A stretch of DNA of 21,247 bases from Nitrospirota bacterium. GTDB taxonomy: Bacteria > Nitrospirota > Thermodesulfovibrionia > UBA6902 > BMS3Bbin08. Under the pieces are notes generated by a model that worked only from the letters and a program-made list of their open reading frames with translations, had not been told where the DNA came from and did not search any database. Positions 7,704 through 15,116 of the stretch are shown here, piece after piece (the first letter of the stretch is position 1; each line of letters begins with the position of its first letter). The DNA lies in the NCBI GenBank assembly GCA_016208845.1, contig JACQXH010000025.1:1-21247 (forward strand), in the 5' to 3' direction. Made by a program: the position numbers and the translations under genes.

Positions 7704-9149
7704 ATGAAATATAAACATGCCCTTTGTCTGAATCCATATGTGAAAGAGTCATCTGCAGCTATGGGTTTTTTCCCTCCTATTGGACTGGAATATGTGGCCG
7801 CATCGTTAATTGACCACGTCGGCAATGTGACAGTAATGGACCTGAGGCAGGAAAAAGATTACCACGATATCCGCAGTCTGACATCATTCATCCATAATAA
7901 AAAGATCGATCTTATTTGTGTAAGCATAAACTGGAATTTCTTCTTTAAAGAGGTATGCGGTCTTATTAATTCCCTGCCGGACAGCATTACACTGGTTGCC
8001 GGAGGTCAGCAGGCCACTGAAAGTGTAGAAGAGCTATTTCAAAAATGTCCTAACATAGACATTATAGTCAGGGGGGAAGGGGAAGAGACGATACAGGAAG
8101 TCGCGAAGGGTATGGACCTTCAGGCGATACTTGGCATATCTTATAAAAACAATGGGTCTGTCATACATAATCCTAACAGGCCCTTGCCCGAGGTAGACAG
8201 CCTCCGCAATCCTGACCGCGGACTGAGAAGGGCATCATATCATGTAAAGTCGAAGGGAGTGAAAGTATTCAATACAAAGTTCGATACCGTGCTCAGCGCA
8301 AGGGGATGCCCTTTTAATTGCAAGTTCTGCACAATGGACCTTAACCCGCTGGGACAGAAACGTTTTTACTCTGCGCGCAGTCCGGAATCAGTAGTCGACG
8401 AGATACAATCTTTAGACGCTGAAATGGTCTTTTTCGCAGACGATAATTTTTTTGTAAATACCAAGAGAGTTGAAAAAATATGCGATCTGCTTATCGAAAG
8501 AGGCATTAAAAAAAGATTTATCACGCAGGCCCGCATTGAAATCTATAAGCATCCTGAGCTTATGAAAAAGGTTGCAAAGGCAGGATTTAAGATGATGCTT
8601 ATCGGCATAGAGTCTCCTCATGACTGGATACTGAAACAGATCGACAAGGGTTTTACCTCTGAAGAAGTGCGCAGGGCCTTTAAGGCGCTTAATGAACTCC
8701 CTTTTTATTATCACTGTTATTTTATTTATGGCAATATCGGAGAAAGCAGGGAAGAGATGCTGTATATACCGGAATTTGCGCAGGAGATAGGCGCTGATTC
8801 AATATCATTTCAGAAACTGCAGGTAAGGAAGTTCTCTCCCCTGAAGGAGATAGTGGAAAAGACGCCTGGTTATCACCTCGATATAAATAATTTTGTATAC
8901 TCCGACAAGTACAGCATGAAGGATCTAAGGCAGATACAAAAAGGCATTAAAAAGAAGTTCTATACCCTGAAACAGATATACAGAATAATCGGTAAGCTCT
9001 ACGGGATCAAATTCATTACTAACGAAGACCTGTTCTGGCTGTTCATGAGGTTTCCTCTCCTTTTTTATAAAATCGCTGCGCGGGAAATAGAAAAGAAGTA
9101 TAAACGGAAGAAAATAAAAGTGACCCCGGATCTGCCTTTTTCGACCTGA
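7704..9149 (+). CDS. B12-binding domain radical SAM protein
   Basis: This protein is 481 residues from ATG 7704; an in-frame TTG at 7683 is less likely. Residues 1-135 form the cobalamin-binding domain (GFFPPIGLEYVAASL, TLVAGGQQAT, IIVRGEGEET). The radical SAM motif CX3CX2C is C202, C206 and C209 in SARGCPFNCKFCTMD. Later motifs are typical of the core: the FADDNFF strand and the IGIESP glycine-rich region. The C-terminal third is basic and rich in aromatic residues. Substrate unknown; class B members methylate or rearrange unactivated carbons or phosphinates. The gene stands alone on the plus strand between purN and purM and has its own promoter, so it is probably not part of purine synthesis. 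Its last 85 bp overlap the purM 3' end in antisense. Confidence 0.83.
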   Translation: MKYKHALCLNPYVKESSAAMGFFPPIGLEYVAASLIDHVGNVTVMDLRQEKDYHDIRSLTSFIHNKKIDLICVSINWNFFFKEVCGLINSLPDSITLVAGGQQATESVEELFQKCPNIDIIVRGEGEETIQEVAKGMDLQAILGISYKNNGSVIHNPNRPLPEVDSLRNPDRGLRRASYHVKSKGVKVFNTKFDTVLSARGCPFNCKFCTMDLNPLGQKRFYSARSPESVVDEIQSLDAEMVFFADDNFFVNTKRVEKICDLLIERGIKKRFITQARIEIYKHPELMKKVAKAGFKMMLIGIESPHDWILKQIDKGFTSEEVRRAFKALNELPFYYHCYFIYGNIGESREEMLYIPEFAQEIGADSISFQKLQVRKFSPLKEIVEKTPGYHLDINNFVYSDKYSMKDLRQIQKGIKKKFYTLKQIYRIIGKLYGIKFITNEDLFWLFMRFPLLFYKIAAREIEKKYKRKKIKVTPDLPFST

Positions 9150-10144
9150 CCGACCAAGAAAGCCTTTTCGCCAAGCAAATTAAGTCTCTTGATGACTTTT
9201 GCGGCATCGGCGTCAGAGACCACAATCATGAAACCAATCCCCATATTAAAAGTCCTGAACATTTCTGCAGTGGATATTTCCCCGAGGCCCTCAATAAGAT
9301 CGAATATCGCAGGAACAGGCCAGCTTTCTTTTTTAATGGCCGCCTTTAGATTCTTCGGAAATATCCTGGGAAGATTGCCTGTTATGCCGCCGCCGGTAAT
9401 ATGGGCCAGGCCTTTTACATCAAAGGCACGCAATATTTTCAAGATACTCTTTACATATATCCTGGTAGGTTTCAGCAATGCATCTCCTATGGTAGAGTCC
9501 AGCTCTTTTATGAATCTGTCAGCCCTGTACCGCTTAATATCAAAAAACAGCTTTCTTGCGAGCGAATAACCATTGCTGTGCAGACCGCTTGAGGCAAGCC
9601 CTATTATGGCATCGCCTTTTTTAATGCGGGACCCGCTAATGACCTTTGCTCTATCAACTATCCCGACTGCAAATCCTGCAAGGTCATATTCTCCCTCTTT
9701 GTAAAAACCAGGCATTTCTGCGGTCTCCCCTCCTATCAGCGAACAGCCGGACATTTTGCAGCCGTCCGCAATTCCCCTGATAACTTCTGAGGCAGTTTTT
9801 GTCGAAAGACTTCCAGTGGCAAAATAGTCCAGGAAGAACAACGGCTCTGCCCCGCTGGTGAGTACGTCATTTACGCTCATAGCCACAAGGTCAATGCCGA
9901 CCGTGTTGTGCCTGTCCATAAGAAAAGCGATCTTTAATTTTGTGCCGACCCCGTCAGTGCCGCTCACAAGTATAGGATCTTTGTACTTACCGATATCCAA
10001 TTTAAAAAAGGCCCCGAAAGACCCGATGTCAGCCGCAACCTCTTTTCTGAAAGTAGATCGGGCCATTGGTTTTATGATATCAACCAATCTGTCGCCTTTA
10101 GCTATGTCAACGCCTGATTTTTTATAAGTAAGTGCCATTGTCAT
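9065..10144 (-). CDS. purM: phosphoribosylformylglycinamidine cyclo-ligase (AIR synthetase)
   Basis: PurM closes FGAM to AIR with ATP, step five of purine synthesis. The protein has 359 residues. Family motifs appear in order: VSGTDGVGTKLK near residue 60, VNDVLTSGAEPLFFLDY, GGETAEMPGFY, ASSGLHSNGYSLAR and HITGGGITGNLPR. The start ATG 10144 has GGATC upstream; ATG 10138 is the alternative. The natural end of the family falls near VEKGRSGVTFI, but the frame runs on for about 18 extra residues rich in Phe and Arg, through the 3' end of the opposing radical SAM gene, to TAA at 9065-9067. The tail is therefore probably not functional and hints at a lost stop codon or deleted spacer. The gene lies downstream of rnc, separated from it by a palindromic repeat. 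Confidence 0.94.
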   Translation of the reverse strand: MTMALTYKKSGVDIAKGDRLVDIIKPMARSTFRKEVAADIGSFGAFFKLDIGKYKDPILVSGTDGVGTKLKIAFLMDRHNTVGIDLVAMSVNDVLTSGAEPLFFLDYFATGSLSTKTASEVIRGIADGCKMSGCSLIGGETAEMPGFYKEGEYDLAGFAVGIVDRAKVISGSRIKKGDAIIGLASSGLHSNGYSLARKLFFDIKRYRADRFIKELDSTIGDALLKPTRIYVKSILKILRAFDVKGLAHITGGGITGNLPRIFPKNLKAAIKKESWPVPAIFDLIEGLGEISTAEMFRTFNMGIGFMIVVSDADAAKVIKRLNLLGEKAFLVGQVEKGRSGVTFIFFRLYFFSISRAAIL

Positions 10145-10158
10145 TTGTAAAAAAGATC

Positions 10159-10236
10159 CACGATACAGGATGCACGATACAAGATAGGACTGTTGAACAT
10201 TTATCGTGTATCCTGAATCATGAATCGTGCATCGTG
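10159..10236. repeat. palindromic intergenic element, CACGATAC type
   Basis: CAGGATGCACGATA (10166-10179) and TATCGTGTATCCTG (10202-10215) pair at 13 of 14 positions. Flanking CACGAT (10159-10164) and ATCGTG (10231-10236) extend the symmetry, with an extra AATCGTGC copy at 10223-10230. The element fills most of the 100-bp gap between rnc and purM and would form a hairpin in the transcript. Confidence 0.65.
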
Positions 10237-10244
10237 TTCATTTT

Positions 10245-10955
10245 TCACTCTTCTTCAGCAATTTTTTTTAGAGCTGCCTCGGCAGCCTTCTGGGCTGCCT
10301 CTTTCTTGCTTTTGCCCTTGCCCCTGCCGAAAAGATCATTTTTAATGTAAGCCTCGATCTCAAATATCTTTCTGTGTTCAGGACCTTCTTCCTTATGCAC
10401 TCTGTATTTCGGAAGTATTCCGAACTTTTCCTGGACAACTTCCTGGAACCGCGTCTTGAAATCGAAGATCAGATTGCCTGATATAAGGGTCTTTATTCTA
10501 TCTTCTAAATTTTTCAGAGCTATTTCACGAACATTCTTGAGGCCGCTGTCAAGATATACGGCCGCGAGGACGGCTTCGAAGGCATTGGCGAGTATTGAGG
10601 GTTTATCTTTTCCTCCGCTTGCCATCTCGCCCTTTCCAAGGTAAAGATAAGAACCAAGGTCCAGGCCGGCTGCGACAGATGCAAGTGTTGACTCCTGCAC
10701 GGCATACGATTTTACCTTGGAGAGTTCAGCCTCTGTAAACTCCGGGTATGACTTGACGAGATAATCACATATTATAAGTTCGAGAACGGCGTCACCAAGG
10801 AACTCGAGCCTCTCATTGAAGACGGACAATTCACCTGATTTTTCTTTTGCAAAAGATTTATGGGTGATGGCCTCTTCTAAGAGAGCTTTTCTCTTGAATG
10901 TATAACCAATCTTTTCTTCAAGCTGCTGAATATTTTCTGAGGACGATACATGCAT
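10245..10955 (-). CDS. rnc: ribonuclease III
   Basis: RNase III cleaves double-stranded RNA in rRNA and mRNA processing. The protein is 236 residues from ATG 10955. That start is preceded by GGCGGAA, and the encoded MHVSSSENIQQLEEKIGYTF fits the family; the frame is open further upstream inside fabF. The signature NERLEFLGDAVL is residues 47-58, with catalytic E51 and D55. E127 matches E. coli E117, while N124 occupies the place of E. coli D114; I believe Asn occurs here in some other bacteria. The C-terminal dsRNA-binding domain spans about 160-230, ending in GKSKKEAAQKAAEAAL. The start overlaps the fabF 3' end by 38 bp, and fabF-rnc order is common, so the two are probably translationally coupled. 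Confidence 0.94.
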   Translation of the reverse strand: MHVSSSENIQQLEEKIGYTFKRKALLEEAITHKSFAKEKSGELSVFNERLEFLGDAVLELIICDYLVKSYPEFTEAELSKVKSYAVQESTLASVAAGLDLGSYLYLGKGEMASGGKDKPSILANAFEAVLAAVYLDSGLKNVREIALKNLEDRIKTLISGNLIFDFKTRFQEVVQEKFGILPKYRVHKEEGPEHRKIFEIEAYIKNDLFGRGKGKSKKEAAQKAAEAALKKIAEEE

Positions 10956-12092
10956 TAGTTCCGCCAAAACCAAATGAGTTAGACATCGCAATATTTAGAT
11001 CCATTTTCCTGGCCTTATGAGGCACATAATCAAGATCGCATTCAGGGTCAGGATTGTCAAGATTAATAGTTGGAGGCACGATCTGGTTGTAAATGCTCAG
11101 TGCGCATATGACCCCTTCAACCCCGCCTGATGCCCCAAGAAGGTGGCCTGTCATTGATTTAGTGGAACTGACCGCAAGCTTGTAAGCGTGCCCGCCAAAG
11201 ATCTTTTTGATGGCCGCGGTCTCCAGTTCATCATTATATTTTGTGGATGTTCCATGAGCATTTATATAATTAATTTCTTCAGGCCTGATATTTCCGTCTT
11301 TGATCGCTGCATTCATGCATCTTGCAGCTCCCTCGCCGTTAGGTGCAGGGGATGAAATATGATAAGCGTCTCCGGTCATGCCGTATCCAATAATTTCAGC
11401 GTATATTTTTGCTCCCCTGCTCATGGCCTGGCCGAGTTCTTCGAGAACGAACATGCCCGCTCCTTCTCCCATAACAAATCCGTCACGATCTCTGTCAAAG
11501 GGCCTGCTTGCCTTTTCCGGCTGGTCATTTCTTGCAGAGAGGGCCTTCATTGAAATAAATCCGCCCATGGCCAGCGGAGTTATCACCGATTCAGCACCCC
11601 CGCAGATCATTCCAACGGCATCCCCGCGCTGAATTATTTTAAATGCGTCACCTATAGCATGAGTGCCGCTTGCGCACGCAGTAGCTACGGCAGAGTTAGG
11701 GCCTTTAGTCCCAAAACGGATAGAGATTTGTCCGGATGCAAGATTTATTATGCAGGCAGGCCTCCGATACCTGAGCCGACGAGGACCCCTATCTTATCTG
11801 CATTATCAGCCGTTACTTTCAGCCCTGAATCCTCCATGGCCAGCGTAGCGGCAGCAAGACCAAGATGGATAAACCTGTCCATCTTTTTCTGTTCTTTAAG
11901 CGCGATAAACCGGTCTATTTCAAAATCAGGGATTTCACCCGCGATCTGGCTTTCCAGCTGAGAGGGATCAAACCGTGTGACCCTTCTGATGCCGGACCGT
12001 CCTTCCAGCAAACCGGCCCAAGATATTTCAGTTCCTGTACCGAGGGGAGTAACCATACCCACCCCTGTCACCACCACTCTTTTTTTGTCCAT
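10918..12092 (-). pseudogene. fabF: beta-ketoacyl-ACP synthase II, internal deletion and frameshift
   Basis: FabF condenses malonyl-ACP with acyl-ACP in fatty-acid elongation. The reading starts at ATG 12092 (MDKKRVVVTGVGMVTPLG), runs 114 residues to GSGIGGLPA, and stops at TAA 11748-11750. Homology resumes in another frame at about 11745 with IINLASGQISIRFGTKGPNS and continues to the normal C-terminus at 10918. In E. coli FabF about 26 residues separate these two points, so about 73 bp are missing. The catalytic residues are all present downstream of the break: Cys in ATACASG, His in NAHGTST and His in TGHLLGASGG. A shorter in-frame start at 11610 (MICGGAE) would lack the catalytic Cys. The gene sits in the standard fabG-acpP-fabF-rnc order. 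Either it is truly broken with another copy elsewhere, or the assembly has dropped bases. Confidence 0.88.
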
Positions 12093-12122
12093 AGAATTGA
12101 TTAATCCAAAGAATGCGCTTAA

Positions 12123-12370
12123 CCACAGAGGGCGCAGAGTTTGTAAATTTTAATTAAATTTTCAATACCCCAAAGTCTCTGCTGTGGGGTGTCCTTGTTT
12201 CTGTCATTCCGCACCTGCCTGCGCAGGAATGACGACATGATTCCTAAATTATTTTATGATACCCCGCCGTCTCTGCGGCGGAGATCTTCATTTTTGGAAG
12301 TTTTAAATTTAAGAATTAAAAATTGTAATTTCCAGTTTACAATATCTTGAAACCTCTGTGTCCTCTGCGG
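12123..12370. repeat. composite palindromic element between acpP and fabF
   Basis: The imperfect outer arms CCACAGAGGGCGCAGAG (12123-12139) and CTCTGTGTCCTCTGCGG (12354-12370) pair at about 14 of 17 positions. Inside are three smaller hairpins: ACCCCA/TGGGGT at 12167-12190, GTCATTCC/GGAATGAC at 12203-12233, and CCGCCG/CGGCGG at 12264-12281. The first and third share TACCCC and a GTCTCTGC core, so they look like diverged copies. The element fills most of the 297-bp gap 12093-12389; I see no gene in the gap. Confidence 0.65.
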
Positions 12371-12389
12371 CCGATTGCTTTTTCCAGAT

Positions 12390-12626
12390 TTATCCCTGAG
12401 ATTTTCCCTGAATATAATTTATTGCGTCTTTGACCTTTATGATCTTTTCAGCGTCTTCATCGGGTATCTCAATATTAAAGGCTTCTTCAAAGGCCATTAC
12501 GAGCTCCACTGTATCGAGCGAATCTGCCCCAAGGTCATCCATAAAAGACGCCTCTGACGTAACTTTCTCAATATCAACACCAAGTTGTTTTGCTATTATT
12601 TCACTTACTTTTTCAGCAACTGCCAT
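12390..12626 (-). CDS. acpP: acyl carrier protein
   Basis: The protein has 78 residues and is strongly acidic, as expected for the carrier that holds growing acyl chains during fatty-acid and lipid A synthesis. The phosphopantetheine attachment serine is S36 in GADSLDTVELVM, the same position as in E. coli. Helix II (DTVELVMAFEEAF) and helix III (EDAEKIIKVKDAI) are clear. The start ATG 12626 has a near-perfect Shine-Dalgarno, GGAGGTG, four bases upstream, suggesting high expression. It follows fabG by 84 bp on the minus strand. A repeat-rich gap of 297 bp separates it from fabF, which is unusually long for this operon. Confidence 0.97.
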   Translation of the reverse strand: MAVAEKVSEIIAKQLGVDIEKVTSEASFMDDLGADSLDTVELVMAFEEAFNIEIPDEDAEKIIKVKDAINYIQGKSQG

Positions 12627-12669
12627 TAAACACCTCCGTATTTAAATTTAAAAGCAAAATTCAAAATGC

Positions 12670-12687
12670 ATCCCGAAGCATCGGGAT
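12670..12687. repeat. short hairpin between fabG and acpP
   Basis: ATCCCGA (12670-12676) and TCGGGAT (12681-12687) are perfect 7-bp arms around AGCA. There is no T-run in the transcribed minus direction, so read-through to acpP is expected. It may be an RNA processing or stability element, or another intergenic repeat. Confidence 0.5.
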
Positions 12688-12710
12688 TAATCTTTGAGTT
12701 TTGAGTTTAT

Positions 12711-13451
12711 TTACATATACATACCGCCATTTATGTGAAGCACCTGTCCTGTAATATAGTCTGCCTCTTTTGATGCAAGGAAAATAACCGCGTGAGCCAC
12801 ATCCTCAGGTTCTCCGAAAACACCAAGGGGGATAGACCTCTTCATTTCCTCCCTGATCTTTTCTGAGATAGCTTCGGTCATGACTGTCCGGATAAAGCCA
12901 GGCGCTACTGCATTAGCCCTTATTCCTCTCGTTGCGTATTCCTTTGCTATCGTTTTTGTCAGGCCGACTATACCTGCCTTTGAGGCGCTGTAATTTATCT
13001 GCCCCGGATTGCCCGTAAACGCTACGACCGATGATATGCTTATTATCTTTCCGTACTGCTGTTTGACCATCAGCTTAACGGCCTCTTTACTGCATAAAAA
13101 TGTGCCTTTAAGGTTTACATTTATTACAGCGTCCCAGTCCTCATCTTTCATCCGGAGGAGCAATGTATCCTTTGTAATGCCGGCATTGTTTACAAGGACA
13201 TCCAGCCTTCCAAGCTCTTTAGTAAAGGTCTCAAATGCGGAAAGGACCTCTTTTTGCGCTGAAACATCAAGCCTTAGAGCAATGCTTTTTACACCAAGCG
13301 ACCTTATTTCCTGCGCCACAGATTCTGATCTATCAATGTTCAGGTCAGCAACCGCTATATTTGCGCCTTCTTTTGCCATGCCTATGGCGATTGCTCTGCC
13401 AATCCCCTGAGCCGCGCCTGTTATCAGGACATTTTTCTCTTTTAATCTCAT
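12711..13451 (-). CDS. fabG: 3-oxoacyl-[acyl-carrier-protein] reductase
   Basis: FabG reduces beta-ketoacyl-ACP with NADPH in fatty-acid elongation. The protein has 246 residues, the usual length for this short-chain dehydrogenase. The cofactor loop TGAAQGIG is residues 11-18, and NNAG is 88-91. The catalytic residues are S141, Y154 and K158 (QINYSASKAG), with the same spacing as in E. coli. The C-terminal ITGQVLHINGGMYM is typical. The start ATG 13451 has AAGGG a few bases upstream. It heads the minus-strand fabG-acpP-fabF-rnc run; fabD, which often comes first, is absent, and dtd diverges instead. A consensus-like promoter lies 64 bases upstream. Confidence 0.96.
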   Translation of the reverse strand: MRLKEKNVLITGAAQGIGRAIAIGMAKEGANIAVADLNIDRSESVAQEIRSLGVKSIALRLDVSAQKEVLSAFETFTKELGRLDVLVNNAGITKDTLLLRMKDEDWDAVINVNLKGTFLCSKEAVKLMVKQQYGKIISISSVVAFTGNPGQINYSASKAGIVGLTKTIAKEYATRGIRANAVAPGFIRTVMTEAISEKIREEMKRSIPLGVFGEPEDVAHAVIFLASKEADYITGQVLHINGGMYM

Positions 13452-13514
13452 TTAGCCCTTATTAGTTAAAAAATCATAAAGAAAAGATCAAATTAAAAAG
13501 TGTAAAGACTGAAT

Positions 13515-13543
13515 ATTATATAATTTCAATTTTAATAAGGCAA
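13515..13543 (-). promoter_or_regulatory. sigma-70-type promoter for fabG-acpP-fabF-rnc
   Basis: On the minus strand, TTGCCT (13543-13538), a 17-base spacer, then a perfect TATAAT (13520-13515). The predicted start is near 13508, giving a leader of about 56 bases before fabG. Confidence 0.5.
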
Positions 13544-13605
13544 CCTTTTTTCTTGCATCATTGTAAAATTATTAAACTTAAGAGGTAAATATTTATTATA
13601 CGGCT

Positions 13606-13635
13606 TTCTCACTTATTCTAAAAATACATTATAAT
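13606..13635 (+). promoter_or_regulatory. possible promoter for dtd
   Basis: A perfect TATAAT at 13630-13635 is preceded, 18 bp upstream, by a weak TTCTCA (13606-13611). The surrounding DNA is very AT-rich, so a chance match is possible. Confidence 0.3.
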
Positions 13636-13686
13636 ATAACAGCCTGCGGGTATTTTGGCTGGTGGTTGACTGCACTTGTTACAATT

Positions 13687-14133
13687 ATGAGAGTATTGGT
13701 ACAGCGTGTAAAACAAGCAAGAGTAATTGTCGATATGAACAGTGTTTCCGGCATTAAGGCAGGATTGGTGTTATTTGTCGGGGTGGGCAAAGACGACTCA
13801 TCAGAAGATATTGAAAGGATGGTCAACAAGGTCCTGAATCTGCGCATCTTTGAAGATAATGCCGGCAAGATGAATTTAAATATCATTCAGGCCAGGGGTC
13901 AGGTCCTGAGTGTTCCGCAGTTTACGCTATATGCTGATACAAGCAGGGGCAACCGGCCGGGGTTTGAGCGCTCTGCAAGACCTGAAACAGCAAAAGAGCA
14001 CTGGAATAAATTCAACTCTATGCTCGAACAAAGGGGTATGGATGTCAAGGAAGGAATATTCGGGGCGCATATGGAAGTTGAGTTAATCAATGATGGGCCT
14101 GTGACCATATGGCTTGATACAGATGAAATCTGA
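13687..14133 (+). CDS. dtd: D-aminoacyl-tRNA deacylase
   Basis: DTD hydrolyses D-amino acids (and glycine) mischarged onto tRNA, a cytoplasmic proofreading step. The protein is 148 residues from ATG 13687 (MRVLVQRVKQARVIVD), matching the family's 145-150; an in-frame TTG at 13666 would add seven residues that the family lacks. The two active-site motifs are present: SVPQFTLYAD at about residues 77-86 (family SQxTL) and NDGPVT near the C-terminus (family NxGPxT, which carries the Gly-cisPro pair). No Shine-Dalgarno is obvious. It diverges from fabG across a 235-bp AT-rich spacer and converges on a PilZ gene. It is likely a single-gene transcript. Confidence 0.95.
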   Translation: MRVLVQRVKQARVIVDMNSVSGIKAGLVLFVGVGKDDSSEDIERMVNKVLNLRIFEDNAGKMNLNIIQARGQVLSVPQFTLYADTSRGNRPGFERSARPETAKEHWNKFNSMLEQRGMDVKEGIFGAHMEVELINDGPVTIWLDTDEI

Positions 14134-14162
14134 AATACTAATTGCCAAACCCGGGCAAGGGC

Positions 14163-14178
14163 CACACATTACTGTGTG
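14163..14178. repeat. short hairpin between convergent dtd and PilZ genes
   Basis: CACACA (14163-14168) and TGTGTG (14173-14178) are perfect arms around TTAC. It lies 30 bp after dtd and 39 bp after the PilZ gene. No adjacent T-run makes it a clear intrinsic terminator. Confidence 0.35.
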
Positions 14179-14216
14179 AGGGAGTGTTAGCTTAAAAACT
14201 GTTTTGCTGAACAAGG

Positions 14217-14528
14217 CTATTTCAGCGCAGACTTGAGGTCTTTCACGAAATCAATATATCCCTGAGGCGGGTTCATTACCTCGACAGCGACGCCGTCAGA
14301 AGAATCTTCTGCTTTTGATATCCTTTTAAGTTTGGCAGAGGCGTGTAATATGTCTTTTCCCAGGGAAATGAATATCTCAACCTGTGAATCAAATGGAGAG
14401 CACATCTTCTGCGTAGTGAAAAACATGCCATTTTCCGAGATGTTTTTCACTGTTCCAGAATGAACAGTATTACAGCAGAAAAATCGGATTTTAAGATCAG
14501 ATGAAACCCTGTCGAAAATCCTTTGCAT
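14217..14528 (-). CDS. PilZ-domain protein (c-di-GMP binding)
   Basis: This 103-residue protein is essentially one PilZ domain, a receptor for cyclic di-GMP. The two ligand-binding motifs are visible: RxxxR as RIFDR (residues 3-7) and the D/NxSxxG motif as NISENG (about 29-34), so binding is plausible. The rest fits a small beta barrel, with VEIFISLG and ILHASAKLKRIS strands and a GVAVEVMN strand near the end. There is no output domain, so it probably acts by binding a partner. The start ATG 14528 has AGGA a few bases upstream. Cysteines C18, C19 and C43 are unusual for such a short domain. No gene next to it suggests a particular pathway such as pili or flagella. Confidence 0.8.
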   Translation of the reverse strand: MQRIFDRVSSDLKIRFFCCNTVHSGTVKNISENGMFFTTQKMCSPFDSQVEIFISLGKDILHASAKLKRISKAEDSSDGVAVEVMNPPQGYIDFVKDLKSALK

Positions 14529-14604
14529 AGTATTTCCTGCAAATTCCTTCCCCCATCACATTCCCTTTCAAAGTGTTTCTGTCTTAAACTTGATAATGTC
14601 TTAA

Positions 14605-15009
14605 TTATTGATTAAAAATACCCGTCCGAACTTTGACTGGAGACTCACTCATATTATATTTCTTAACTACGTCATTTCCATCAAAAAGGATTGTAAGTTC
14701 TTTTTTTGTGCCGCTTGAACTGGCGGCAAAAAGGCTAACAACCGGAATGAAACTTGTAGCATCTGCACTCATTTTAGAAAGCTCATATTTCCATATTTCC
14801 AGGCCGCCATCTGTGTAAGAGGTTTGCATTGGAGAACCAAACATTTCCTTTACTTCTGCTTTTGTTGTTTTGCCTTCTGTCAATTTAGCATTAACAGACA
14901 ACTCAGATTCTTTTCTCAGACTATCATTCCCAACTGAAGCACACCCCTGCACAATGAGCATTATGCATATCACTGTAATGCAAGTGATAATCATTTTGAT
15001 CTTTTTCAT
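14605..15009 (-). CDS. BamE/SmpA-like outer-membrane lipoprotein
   Basis: This 134-residue protein has a lipoprotein signal: KKIKM, then a hydrophobic run, then the lipobox LIVQGCAS with acylated cysteine C23. The mature part opens with the SmpA/OmlA-type pattern (LTEGKTTKAEVKEMFGSP, then TDGGLEIWKYELS), found in BamE and in several other small periplasmic lipoproteins. A central hydrophobic stretch, FIPVVSLFAASSS, is followed by a KKELTILFDGNDVVKKY strand, also typical. Function as a true Bam-complex subunit is not certain, because this fold is shared by unrelated lipoproteins. The start ATG 15009 has a strong Shine-Dalgarno, AGGAGGCGACG. It is probably monocistronic, driven by the promoter at 15088-15116. 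Confidence 0.78.
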   Translation of the reverse strand: MKKIKMIITCITVICIMLIVQGCASVGNDSLRKESELSVNAKLTEGKTTKAEVKEMFGSPMQTSYTDGGLEIWKYELSKMSADATSFIPVVSLFAASSSGTKKELTILFDGNDVVKKYNMSESPVKVRTGIFNQ

Positions 15010-15087
15010 CGTCGCCTCCTGTTAAATTATTGATAGTTATGTCTGACGAACAATTTGTAATCTTAAGATTTCCAGGGAACTTATATC

Positions 15088-15116
15088 ATCATACTAAATC
15101 GATACAGGATATTCAA
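15088..15116 (-). promoter_or_regulatory. sigma-70-type promoter for the lipoprotein gene
   Basis: On the minus strand, TTGAAT (15116-15111), a 17-base spacer, then TATGAT (15093-15088). The -10 matches 5 of 6 and the -35 matches 4 of 6 consensus bases. The predicted start is near 15081, about 72 bases before the ATG. Confidence 0.5.

Noticed and set aside
10918..11610. A separate 230-residue ketosynthase gene starting at MICGGAE
   Set aside because: The same frame continues upstream through the catalytic ATACASG segment to 11745, so it is the 3' part of the broken fabF.
12203..12281. CRISPR-like array of hairpins between acpP and fabF
   Set aside because: The units differ in sequence and spacing and no direct repeat recurs at regular intervals; they are palindromic intergenic repeats.
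13009..13465. Plus-strand open frames opposite fabG
   Set aside because: They mirror strongly conserved fabG codons on the other strand; no recognised domain or ribosome-binding site.
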